This document shows, piece by piece, positions 43,840-55,194 of a stretch of 64,000 nt of DNA; positions within the stretch are counted from its first letter, which is position 1, and every line of letters begins with the position of its first letter. This DNA is from Limonium bicolor. Its lineage: Eukaryota; Streptophyta; Magnoliopsida; Caryophyllales; Plumbaginaceae. Location of the stretch: NCBI GenBank assembly GCA_023374045.1, contig CM041779.1, forward strand, positions 300,586,167 through 300,650,166, given 5' to 3'. The position numbers and the translations under genes were made by a program. A model generated the notes under the pieces. That model was given only the letters and a program-made list of their open reading frames with translations, was not told the origin of the DNA and did not search any database.

Positions 43840-46800
43840 TGAAATACCCCTAACCTTTAAAACTTAATTAAATTATCTACTAATGATCTAAGATGGTTAA
43901 TAAACATCTAAATATTATTGGGGAACAATCTAAAAGATCTCAACAAGGCAAAACACGCCTTAAGATCGGTAAAGCCAAAAATGTGCTTTAAGACACCATA
44001 AAGATTGTATGACCTCAAATAGGATCCAAAGTGGATTCCTAAGTATTATAATGAAGTAAGGAACACAACAAAACTATTATCAAAGAAAGCTAAGCTCAGA
44101 AGCACCTTGCAACACAAAATGTGCACTAAAACACCTTAAAGCACGTTTTTGTGAGATTGCCTTCTAAATTGGATTTTAATGGGCTTAAAGGTTATAATTA
44201 CCTTTAAATATGATATTTTATCATATTATATCATATTAGGAATTTAATTCCAGAAATTTACGAATTTTTACAAATTTAATATTAAAATATTAATAAAACC
44301 CTAAAGTGGGGCCCGTTCGAGTCAATATTGACCAAGTATGGTCAATGGTCAATTAATTGACCCAATTGACCAAGGAATTCGACAGGCAAGGAGGAGAGGA
44401 GACAGCTCACAATCATTGTTAGACAAATTAGCTACCTAATACCAATTTGCAATAGTAAAAGTGCTTTTATTACTTTTCCATTTCAATTAAGTCTTTCCAA
44501 TCATTCTTCTTCACTCACCTTGCTTCCCAGCCGATTCCAGCAGCCCCCACCTCTCTTTGCTTCTCCATTTTCGTGGTAACACAGCCAAACTCAGAGGAGA
44601 ACAGCAATCACCATTGGTAAGCTTATTAAGCTCTTAAATGTTCATTTTCTTCACAATTTCTTCCTCTTTCCATGGAGCAAAGCATCAACCACTTCCATCA
44701 ATGTTCTTAGGTTGTTATGGAGGTTAAATTGAGGGTGTACCTCGGCATTAACAAGGGAAGAAGGTGGAGAAAGCTAATCTTGTCCTTAAGGTATAAAAAT
44801 GTGCTTTAAGCACATATCTTTTGACTCCCTTCAAATTCGGCTGTGAAACTTTGTTTCTAAGCTTATAATCTTCATTTTAACATACCTATCCAGTTGGTAC
44901 ATCAAGATCTTCGAAGTATAACCAGATCCAAGCCAAAAACACCATTTTAGGCATTTTAAACAAGGTAAGGATTAGCTATCTTCTAATCTGAGTTATACCA
45001 ATTTAAAGCTTGGTTTTAGTAGCTTTTTAACACTCTTTGCCTACTGTAAATACAGGCCGAGATTAACCTTGTATACCTTGGTGTTCTAAGGTAAATTTTA
45101 CCTTGAAAATTGACATTAAACACTTCTTATGGTTAGATCTTGCTTGGAGACTAATCATGCCTTAATTGCTGTTTGAAAACATGTAAACTAAGCTGTGGAA
45201 AATAGATCTCCATACAGCCGTGGCCAACAAGGCATATACTAGGCAAAAACAAGGTATAAATCACTTAAACCTTCACTTGGTATATTAATATGTGCTTATA
45301 CATATTTATATAAATTGTGCCGTGAGTGAACAAGTATTTAAGGTCTTATTTTGACCTTAGGTGATTAAGGAATGGTTTAGTAAATTTTATAACAAATTAA
45401 TTAGCATAATTGTCAAATTTAAGACATTATGTGGAAAATTGGTAAATAAAGAAAACATATGTGTAAGGGCCGAGAGTTTAAGGCTTTTATGGACATTATG
45501 TGTAATTTATTTTATAAGCCAATGTTTGTAATAAGGCCATGTACTTTAGGCCATTTTATTTATGCATTTATAAGCTTTTAATTAAGTTTAGGTGCTAAAT
45601 ATGCATTACCGCATATTATTGGGGTTATAGTGTAATTAAATTAAAATTTGGGGGCTATAAAAGGATATAGCCGAAAATTGGAGATTTAGAGGAGTTATAT
45701 AAAAATTATAAGATTATATAAAGTTTTGGGGTTAAATGGTAATTTATGAAAGTGTGGGTGTAAACCGTAATATATAGAAATTAATGGTCAAGGAAATATT
45801 AAGATGGTCAACCTTGACCATATGGTAGGTTTTGACCAAATTAAATAAGTTAGATAACTTATTTAAGGTTTTATAACAAGTTATGAATTTAATTGTAACA
45901 ATTTATAACATATGTGGTGAATATGTTATTACCGAAAATAAAGGGTGTAAAATGGTATTATAAAACACCCATGGGCTATTAGGAATTTATTGAGTTGATT
46001 TTGGAATTAGAATGAACTATATGTATAATATATAGTTATTATGTCATTATGACACTTTGAAATAAAAGATGTGGTGGAATGGTAATAACCGATTATATAT
46101 GGGTTAGTAAGGGTAATTATAACCCTTTGGTGAAATGGTGATTTTTAGAATTATATAAGAGTATTTAATGAGATATGTGTATAATATATGGTTTCAATGT
46201 TATTATCAAACTATATGTTATAAATTGGGCCAAATGACAATTATAGAATAATATTGGGTCTGTTCGGAATTTACAAAAAATATAACCATAGGTTATACCA
46301 TTTTATAAGTTAAAATGTTATATTTTATGAGATATATAACATGGTATAAATAATGGGGTGAATTTGTAAATAAAGGAGAGCATGGTATATGCAAAGAATA
46401 TGGTTTTTATAAGGTGTCCATGCGGCAATAATAAATAGTTTTGCATAAAAACTATATGTTATAAATTAAAGGGAATAAAAAATATCATAATATATGATAT
46501 TAGTACATGGCATAACATTACATAATGTTATGTGGTCAAAATAGAATTTAAATAAATTCAAGGGCTGTACCGAAATATTAGAGGTTGGAAAATGAATCCT
46601 AGACTAAGTCTATAATGTTATAAATGTTATAACAATTATTTGTTAGATGGAATTAATAAAAGTAAGAATAGTCACATTAAGTAATGTGACAAACTATAAA
46701 TAAATAGGATTCATAAACCAAGGAATTGTGTTAATTAAACCTTGGGAGTTGTCAAGATACAACATAAAATGTTACATAATATTAGGATAATAATCTTAAT

Positions 46801-48744
46801 ATAGGTTGTACAATATAGTACAACTAAAGGGAAAAGGCATCTAGTAAAAGATGATAAAAATGTAACATATAATACAAGAATTTATAACTCATGGAATTAC
46901 CTTGTGGTAAATATATATATACATACCAGAAAATGTATATAAGAATGAATATATACTATGGTTAGAAAACCATGTATTAAAATGGGTGGTGGAAAAATAA
47001 ACCTTAGGAAAAATAAATACTAAGGTGAGATGTATAATAAATGATTAAGATTATACATGCAATATAGTGACAAGCTATACAATGTACAAATGTGTATTAA
47101 ATTACATGTGGTAACAAACGTTTAAAGTTAAATATTAATATACTCGACGTAACCACGCATGCAATATGACGTTGTTCCAAACCCGAGTTAAACCGAAAAC
47201 CCGACAAACGTTATCAGTTAGTAACGGGGAATAAACCGGGATGGATTAGTAATGGTACGGGGTACCGTAGTGTCTTGTTAGTATGAGATGCTGATGCATA
47301 GTGTGATGCATATTGATAGATTGTTAGAGACGACACGAGGAGCATCGGATCTAGCTGAATCATACTCCACCGTAATACAATCAGGGTGAACGGTATGTTA
47401 TTTATGTGGCTTGATTGTCTCTGAGGATTTCCTCAGTTCAGACATTGTGTGAAAATCTGTGATAAGATCGAATGTCTGTTTGTGTGAAGTAATATGCTTG
47501 AGTTGTGTATTAATGCTGCTTTATTATTACTGTCGTACGATAACAGTACCGTTCGTATATATGAACATATTATAAAACGAACTAGCGGCAATGATGCTAT
47601 CTTATATGTGTAATATAAGTAACGTAAGTAAAACGTTGTAGCATCAGAATAATAAGATATATATTCTATCTGAGACTTATATACGGAGCATTGGCCGCAT
47701 TAACGCCGCTCTCGTATCTAACACTGGATTCCGAATCGACATACTCAGGATTGGACTAACGACCTTAATCTGTTGTGTTAAGGAAAATAATAAAACGATG
47801 CGATCAAGAGGATGTGACTCTTACCGCTGGAGGGGCTACTGCCGTGGGTGACCCGCCATAAGAGATGGGTAACTTAGAGACACGTCGTTCTAACGAGACG
47901 TTGTCATTAGACATGACTGAACAATTATGAACGACTATATCAACTCGTACATTAGGCGAACATTATTTGGGCTTGCATGCCAAAGATGAGGGTTTATACT
48001 CGTTTATAATTCTCGTTGTTTTGTGTTTGTTTTGTTGTGTTGGTTGTGCTTTGTGGTTATGTGTGGTATGATGGTGGATTGTTTGGTCGAGTGAGTCACC
48101 GAACTCAATTATGAACTGTTAAGTGTTTGTTGGAATGGAGTCTCTGTACTCCTATAAGCGTTGTTGTAGCGCTTCAGTGGTTTATTACGATGCGATGTGT
48201 GAAGCCGGGGGTCTTGTTAGTTATTTGAGTTTACTGCAATATATATTGTTGCTTTACAGTTTTAACATTAAAATACTTGCATGAAAATGAATTGCATGCT
48301 CTCGACCAAATAACTGAGGGTCCGAGGGGGCATGACAGTCATGTAGTAACATACTCAGCAGGGGCTGATTCCATACCACAAACAACCATTTTTGCAGGTA
48401 TGCAGCTTCCGGTGTCAGCAAAGAGAGGGACGCGCTGGGTAGTTTAATTACAGTTATTTAAATATGCACTGTTGCATTTTGATACGAACTTAGAAACGTG
48501 TATAGGATTGGGATACTTAGAACGCTCACTGTGAATGTATCTTATATTGGTTTGGGAAAGTTAGATCTATCTCTTGTTGTCACTGCGAGAAATTGTTTCG
48601 TATTTAAGAGTATATCAGGAAGCACGTTATTACTCGTATAGGCGAGTAAGAACGGTGACACCAGTAGTTCAATTGTTGAGATTACCGCTGCGATTATATT
48701 GTTAAGTAAGATGTTTAGGAGCCGATTAGAGTAGGGGTGTTACA
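43840..48744 (+). repeat. Element D 3' LTR, full length (4.9 kb)
   Basis: TGAAATACCCCTAACC ... GTAGGGGTGTTACA. It shows the uninterrupted sequence into which B inserted in the 5' LTR (near 44968). It is shorter than the 5' LTR by two internal deletions near 47795-47825. The candidate 3' splice site is at about 48397. The flanks GTTAC (18009-18013) and GTAAC (48745-48749) would be the target duplication with one mismatch. Confidence 0.92.
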
Positions 48745-49063
48745 GTAACGGTCATAACTGTTGTCGTTGGTCAACCGTGAAACACTTTTCCTTATGCCGG
48801 GTAGTTCCCACCCGGCATCGGATCCGGCAATAACATGTTTCTGCTCCGTACTTGTGCCGTGCAGAGGACATCGCAGGGAGTCCGGCATTAATGAATTTTG
48901 GCTAGAAAATCATCCTTGCATAGAAAAACATATAAAAACATAAGACTGAACTAATAAAAACACTTAATACCCAATATAGCACAAATAACTTATATATAAC
49001 CTAATTTAGATAAATATAATACTAAATCTAATGCATAAAATATGATAAGTTTGTGGCTTATCA
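48745..49063 (-). repeat. Solo LTR C, second part
   Basis: Continues 16818-18013 after the element D insertion. It holds a CCGG-rich palindromic stretch (48795-48835, GCCGGGTAG / CCACCCGGCA) and the LTR terminus that reads TGATAAGCCACAAAC on the minus strand. It is followed by the target duplication GTGCA (49064-49068). Confidence 0.75.
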
Positions 49064-50555
49064 GTGCAATACCAAAACACTCAGTCGTACAGTGCAGAGG
49101 CGTAAACTCTCAGCAGTTAATATCCAATGAGTCAAACAGATAAGATGAGCGAATTATCCTATGAGTGGTACATTCCAAATCCACTGTTCCTTGCTTAAGG
49201 TAACTGCTAGTATATTAGCTTTGTCTCTCAACATTGCGTAGTCACGCGTTTATGTCCACATCCTCTGGTAGATTTCCTCTGGATTGCAAGAATTTGCTTG
49301 ATCCTTTTGAGAATTCTACATATTATTCATCCATATGGGTTCTCATGTTTCTTTTCTTTGGGTTCCTGTCCTTGAACTGTTTCCCTGTCTTCACTGTATA
49401 TTCTCTACTGTTCTCTGTTGAAGGTTCTTAATTTCTCTAGCCCTTTGGTTTAACTGCGGCTCTTCTCGTCCCTTCGAGGTAATCTGTATCACTGTCCTTA
49501 ATATGGAGTTGACTGCTTCTCGTGTTCCTAACACTACTTGTCTACTTGCATGGGGTACCGTACCGATACATTACTACTTACCCGACTAACTCATAAATAA
49601 GTCTGTCAGGCCACATGCTCCTAACGGAGTGCGGTCGTCCCATCTCTCGTTTAGTAAACTGGTAATGTCTGTTACTCGGGTATTGTGAAGTATTCTGTTG
49701 TCAATCTCCCTTTGATGGATATCCCTTTTTTTCTCTTTTTTTTTGTTTAATAGTTCATGTTATCGGTTATCTTGTTAATAGTGATATTACCTTAGTGGCA
49801 TCAGTGGTAATTCGTACCATAATCCATAAGTCATAACGCCGGCTTGTAAGTAAAATTTGTGCTATATTTAGCAACCTGGATCTCCTATTTCGTTTGCATT
49901 GAGTACATCACATATTCCTTTTTCCTCCCTGTTTATCATGATCATATACTATCCATAATTCATATTCGTCCCCTCATCCATGTAATTCGATGCATTGCAG
50001 ATTGCATAATAGCTTGAGCAACTTGGCTCTTCACTTCCCAACCATCCTCACTGACGGTGGTGCATCTACAAAGGGTATGCTTGTCCATAAGGACTAAACA
50101 TTCATCACTCGTGGTGATTAGCATTAAATGCGGGTATACACTGATGGTATTTGGCTAATAAGCCTTGTCTGAAAATTCCCAAACAATTAAACTGGTGTGG
50201 TTTACAATCATAGTGGTTGTATAATTCCTCAGTTGCTGTGGTGGTGGACTAATGGCCGTTCCATAGTTGCATAGGTTTCTAATCTCAGGGTTGTATGAAA
50301 AATATGAAAATAATTTTTATATAATAATAAAAAAAATTAAAAAGTAGTAGTTGCAGTTGCAGTAGCAGTAGTAGCACTAGCAGCACTTGCTCTGTTAAGT
50401 GCGCAAGGCAGATGGAAATTTCAGTGGTTTACTTGTCATAGCGCTTGCAATAGCAAGTGCGCCATGCAGGTGGAAATTCTGGTTCAGTAGTTACTGGTCT
50501 CATTGACTCTGCGTCGTCGAATATAGCTACATGATAATGTAAGCGTTAACATCCT
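49064..50555 (-). mobile_element. Element B-prime internal region, middle part (noncoding)
   Basis: Reverse counterpart of element B 26330-27920. It holds the conserved block (49505-49642) and the paired hairpins (50383-50404 and 50441-50462). It is cut at 50555 by the LTR of element E; the rest of B-prime must lie to the right of E, outside the window. The open frame 49234-49431 is conserved only as noncoding sequence in B. Confidence 0.82.
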
Positions 50556-52224
50556 TGTGGGCCTCGATTTAAACCCTATCCTATGTTGATTAAAGCTGAT
50601 TAGGATCAAACCGGGTTTTAGGTCCACTTATAACCTAAGATTAATAACTATGTCATATAACAATAATTATTAAAACCTAAGCTAGCTCACTGGAAACCTA
50701 TTATGAGTCGCCACCTAATTTTATTTAACCTAGATCAAATTAGGAAAGGAGGAGAGTTCGGGTTCGGGGGGCTTGGGCTTGGTATTCGACCTTAATTGGG
50801 GTTCAATTTACTTTCATGGGGTTGGTTTCGGAGGCAGAATTAGGTCAAATTTTGTTTCCGTCCGTAGCCACGGACCTATTGTCCGAAGCCACGGACCCCA
50901 GTTAACCTATATAAAAGTAAAAGTCGAATTAAACAGAAAACAGAAAATCGTAAAGTCCGGGCCTCGGACAGGCTGTCCGTGGGCCCGGACATTATTAAAA
51001 AAAACCTAATTTTAAAATTTTTAAAAATCCCGCCGCCGTCCGTGGGTGTCCGAGCTTACGGACAGGGAGTCCGGGACCCCGGACACGACGTCCGTGGGTG
51101 CGGACAGCCCTCGGACGGCGGCTTTGAGGCTGTTCCAAAGGTGTTTTCGGCTCAAATTTTATGGGTGTGTAGCCTGAAAGATGTACAATAGTTAGTAGTC
51201 GAAAGTTCTCAATTTGAATTCGAATTATGCACGAAACTTGGTAAACAAGTTATTGGACAGAAGCTTGAATAAACAGCAATGCAGAAGCGTACGAAGGTTA
51301 GTTTGAGCCCAAATTTTGAGGCAAGATAGATAATACCGTGGAGAACTAGGGAAGTGGAGTTTCTACCTGTTTTACCTTCGGATTCACAACGGTTCTTCAC
51401 ACCGGGATTCGTCGAGTGCTCCGTTGATGGCAGACCCGAAAGGATTTCGACCCAAGCTTCTGGTTGTTGGTTGTTCTTGCTGTTCTTCACGTTTTGGAGG
51501 TGTTTTGGTGGGGTTTTGATGATTGTTGGTGCTTTGGGAATTTGAAAACGTGTTTAGATGGTGATTTCGGGGGATTTTCGGTATGATTTGGGTGGCCGGG
51601 TGTTAGAAAACGTGAGAGAGAGAGAGAGAGGAGGCTGTGCTTTCTGACTCTCTAGGGTTCTTGAGCATATGAGGTTCTGATTTTATCCAAAAACCTATCC
51701 CCTTATATAGACTTTCTTAAAGATAAAGAAAATCTAGTAAAAGTAAGATTTTTTTGATATTTTAATTAAGTGACTTCCCCAATGAATTTTGCTGTGAGAT
51801 TTTAACCACATGTCAAGGATGGATATTATGAATTTTCTGAGGTGGAACCGAATTTTTTGAATATTGGAATATTTTAAAATTGAATATCTCGTCAGATTCA
51901 GTCAGAAATTGCTAGAAAATTATTGGAAATTCGAAAAATCAAAATTCCAACGCCATTATGCTTAAAATGTCATCCTCTATCATGGGTTGAAATATCAAAG
52001 CGTTTCAAGCTGATTTGGGCATCCTTTGGAGGAGAGAGAAAGCTTACAAGAGGTCTTAGGAGCCTTTAAAGATTACCAAAACGCCCCTGAAAGTGACGAA
52101 GCTGCTCCCCATGCCATGGAACGTGCCGATCGGGCCGGGATCCCTCACCGCTTGATTAAAATGCCTCTCACAACACCAGTACCTCGTAGACCCTAACCAG
52201 GGGGTCAAAATTTTGTGTATAACA
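50556..52224 (-). repeat. Element E 3' LTR (1.67 kb)
   Basis: Minus strand runs from TGTTATACACAAAATTTTG at 52224 to ...CGAGGCCCACA at 50556, after a GGGGGGCAAT polypurine tract. It is repeated at 57605-59354. It carries a cluster of inverted GTCCG / CGGAC words (50857-51122) and an AG microsatellite (51613-51630). About 140 bp present in the second LTR (57858-57995) are missing here. Open frames at 50773-51191 and 51209-51545 arise from these repeats and are not genes. Confidence 0.88.
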
Positions 52225-52240
52225 GATTGCCCCCCGTCAA
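52225..52240 (-). promoter_or_regulatory. 3' polypurine tract of element E
   Basis: Minus strand TTGACGGGGGGCAATC directly precedes the LTR start. The same tract is at 59355-59370 in the second unit. Confidence 0.8.
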
Positions 52241-52509
52241 CTAGACTTTGTAATGAAAGTGAGAAGGCTAGTTGATGCCTGAGTGATACCCCAAAATTTC
52301 AAATGTTTCCAAGACCCTGCATGTTATCAGAAAACTGATAAGTTGTGTCGAGCTATTCTAAGGCGCTGACTACCTACAATGAATGAGATGATGTCAAACT
52401 ATTCTAAGGCGTTGACTACCTATGATGAATGAGATGATGTCAAGCTATTCTAAGGCGTTGACTACCTATGAAGTAATGATGACTGGGTGGTATGCAGATG
52501 AAAGAATGT

Positions 52510-52620
52510 TGAAATGCTAATGATGCTAATGATGCTGATGATGTTGATGATGTTAATGATAATGCTGATGATAATGTTGATGATAATGCTGATGATGCTG
52601 ATGATAATGCTGATGATGCT
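52510..52620. repeat. Trinucleotide-rich microsatellite in element E
   Basis: Imperfect repeats of GATGCTAAT, GATGATGTT and GATAATGCT. The open frames of Met/Leu or Ile/Ser repeats on both strands are by-products. The second unit has the same tract at 59640-59745. Confidence 0.9.
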
Positions 52621-52834
52621 CGGATGCTTCTGGGGACCGAAACCCGTGCCAATGCTCCTGGCTGGACCCAATGTGGACTTATTGCCATCGCCCCCCAAGC
52701 CGGTGTGCAGGGATAACTCCTGGTAAAAACCTTGGGGACTTATTGCCTTTGCCCACCATTCGTTGATCCCGAAAATAAGTTGACATCACAAAAGGAGGAT
52801 TTATTGCCATCACCTCGCCAACTTTTCTGTTGCC

Positions 52835-53150
52835 AGGTCTTGTGACGCGCCTGGATAATGCAACTAGGTCTTATGATGAGCCTATTTGAATGTGATGAAT
52901 GCAATGTGTTTGATGAGAGTGGGTAAGCTAAAGGGGAACGCTAGGTCTTACTACGAGCCTAAGGGAATGCAACTAGGTCTTATGACGAGCCTAAAGGATG
53001 GATCTAGGTCTTATGACGAGCCTAAGGGTTGGAACTAGGTCTTACTACGAGCCTAAGGATGGATCTAGGTCTTATGACGAGCCTAAGGGTTGGAACTAGG
53101 TCTTACTACGAGCCTAAGGATGGATCTAGGTCTTATGACGAGCCTAAGGG
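52835..53150. repeat. Minisatellite 1 of element E
   Basis: Repeated core AGGTCTTATGACGAGCCTAA, spaced about 31 nt, with alternation of GGATGGATCT and GGGTTGGAACT spacers giving a 62-nt higher-order unit. The second copy is at about 59962-60277. Confidence 0.88.
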
Positions 53151-53258
53151 TTATTCTAAGCGAAAGTGGGTAAAATGTATAAGTGGATGTAGAAGGATTA
53201 AGGTTCATGTCAAATCTGGAGATGGTAGTGCTCAAGATGGGCCTACGGATGTTTGGAC

Positions 53259-53446
53259 GTGGAGGTAGGGCTTAAGACGAGCCTGTGGGAATTTGACGTG
53301 GAGGAAGGGCTTAGGACGGGCCTGTGAATGTTTGTATGTGGAGGTAGGGCTTAGGACGGGCCTGTGAATGTTTGGAATGGAGGAAGGGCTTAGGACGGGC
53401 CTGTGGGTGTTTGATGTGGAGGAAGGGCTTAGGACGGGCCTGTGAG
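53259..53446. repeat. Minisatellite 2 of element E
   Basis: About five units of 37-39 nt with core AGGGCTTAGGACGGGCCTGT and spacer words GTGGAGGA or GAATGTTTG. The core is clearly related to that of minisatellite 1. The second copy is at about 60387-60576. Confidence 0.88.
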
Positions 53447-53881
53447 AATGGTTTGAACCTTTGGGTTTTGGACTTTTGGGCCTCCATCGGTGTTGTTGTC
53501 GCAATTGTTGGAACCAACAATTGCCCCCAGTATTCTTTCTTAAGGCAACCTGAGTTAGAGTTCATGGCAATCGATCGGAATGATCGATTGCCCCCAGTAT
53601 TGAACAGGAGCTAAGCTTGCGAACAAGTCTCGCCCTCGTAGGGTCAAGGCTTATGTTTTGATGTGGTGCTTCCTAACCTACGCTCGACGTGTTTGGTGTT
53701 TGCACTCGTTTCTCACTTACGGTCACAACTTCTCAACCATTGAATTTGACATTTGTTAGATTTACGCGTTCAACCTGTTACTTTCACGTGATTAGATACA
53801 CAACTACTAAGTCGGAAGTCTTTTGAGCTTATAACGTGGCTATGGGGTGTGATGAATGACAACAGGATAATGGAGGAATGT

Positions 53882-54250
53882 TTAGGATATGTGGAGCTTT
53901 AAAGATGACCAAAGCTGCAACTTGCACCGTCCCTTGGACTTGTCTTCTTTGCCTTGAAGTCGTTTGGCTATTTCATGATGACTTAGCTTATGAACTTGGG
54001 ACTTGGAACTTTTGGGTTGTTTCTTGCACCTTTCCTCTTTCTTCCAATTTTGGATTTCTTCGAGGCTTTTCAGGTTTGCCTTTCTTTGAATCTCCTTTCC
54101 TTCGGGGTTCTTGTGTTTCCCGGTTTTGAACTTTGAGAGCTGTTTTGATGTTAGCTCATTTGGATCCTGTGTCACTTTGGGACCATTTGCGGATCGCTTC
54201 GTCATGCTGGTAGCGGTTTGCTTCTTTGGACTTGTGAAGTTGTTGCTCAA
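53882..54250 (-). CDS. Lysine-rich hypothetical open frame, element E (122 codons)
   Basis: It lies on the same strand as gag and downstream of it. It encodes a basic, Lys/Ser-rich peptide without recognisable domain, membrane segment or catalytic motif (NWKKEERCKKQPKSSKSQVHKLSHHEIAKR). The second unit keeps the C-terminal 83 codons nearly unchanged (61006-61284) but has a frameshift upstream. It may be a relic of a pol or extra ORF, or chance. Nothing shows that it is translated. Confidence 0.25.
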   Translation of the reverse strand: MSNNFTSPKKQTATSMTKRSANGPKVTQDPNELTSKQLSKFKTGKHKNPEGKEIQRKANLKSLEEIQNWKKEERCKKQPKSSKSQVHKLSHHEIAKRLQGKEDKSKGRCKLQLWSSLKLHIS

Positions 54251-55194
54251 AAGTCGGGCTCCTTGCTTCCTTTGGTCACCGGGTTGGTTATCATCATTGG
54301 CTGGCTTGTTTGTGGAGCTTGTAATATTGTGAAAGAGGTCATATATGAAAAGCTCAGCGGGGGTGCCTAGGGTTTAATGTCTGGGTTCACAGGCTTTTGG
54401 CTGTGTGGTGCTGTACCTAGGTGCTTCGTCATCCCTGGTAGTTGTGTATCTGTTCTTTGTTACTTTTTACAGGTTTAAGCGTAAATTTACAAAATATCTC
54501 CTTCGACCGGAGTCATGCCGTTTACCTTACCTTTAAATGTGATCTCTCCGGAGTCGTGTAAAAATGACACGCTCTTTCACTCTTGGTTTTACCGCTCAAG
54601 GCACTCTCGCGAAGTGTACACTCGGAGACTTGCTTGCACAAAAGAAATAAACATTATCGCTCCTTAACTCAGATTGCCCCCAGTATTGCTGTGGGGTGTA
54701 TTTGACGAACCTTAGAATGCCCAAGTTATTTATGGGGGGTGATTGCATGTGTGGTGGTAAACAATGATGGTGAGTGGTGACGGGGTGATTGCTGAGTGAT
54801 TTTTTTTTTTGCTTTGTTTTTTTTTTTGATGAAATGACGGAATGCTGTGACATGTGGGATGGCTGTGGGGAAGGTGGTGAGTGTGCGGATGGGAAGGCGG
54901 TTTTGCACAGGAGGTTTCGTGAAAAACAAAGGTCCTTATTCTTATATGTTTGCAGACATGCCTTATGAGAGAGTTTTCTTTTCCTTTTTTTCCTTTTCCT
55001 TTTAGCACATGAACGGAAGTATAAACGTTGAAACATGAACAAAGAAGAAATTTTATTGATGACCCAAGGGAACAACAATGGTACCGAGTACCAACTAAAC
55101 AGCTGAACTAGTTAAAACAACCTAAAAGAAAAGAAAAAGGACAAGGACAAAAGCTACGCAAAACAACTTAAAAGGAGAAAAACAACAAAGATTC

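Larger units (their letters stand above)
52241..55194 (-). other. Element E 3' noncoding region (Tat-type hypervariable region)
   Basis: About 2.95 kb between the gag stop and the polypurine tract. It contains an ATGATG/AATGCTG microsatellite (52510-52620), two related minisatellites (52835-53150 and 53259-53446), three internal GGGGGCAAT motifs (near 53519, 53585 and 54672), two 11-bp perfect hairpins and a lysine-rich open frame (53882-54250). Protease, reverse transcriptase and integrase are absent. Tandem repeats between the coding region and 3' LTR are a known trait of the Tat/Ogre lineage. Confidence 0.8.

Noticed and set aside
52462..52726. Open frames of repeating Met-Leu or Ile-Ser residues on both strands
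   Set aside because: They are translations of the ATGATG-type microsatellite.
53232..53565. Minus-strand open frames with repeating ARPKPFLH-like units
   Set aside because: They read through minisatellite 2. The repeat structure explains the open frame, and the second unit has frame breaks.
54596..55078. 160-codon minus-strand open frame after E gag
   Set aside because: Low-complexity Lys/His/Ser composition, poly-A/T tracts that vary in length between the two units, and no family motif.
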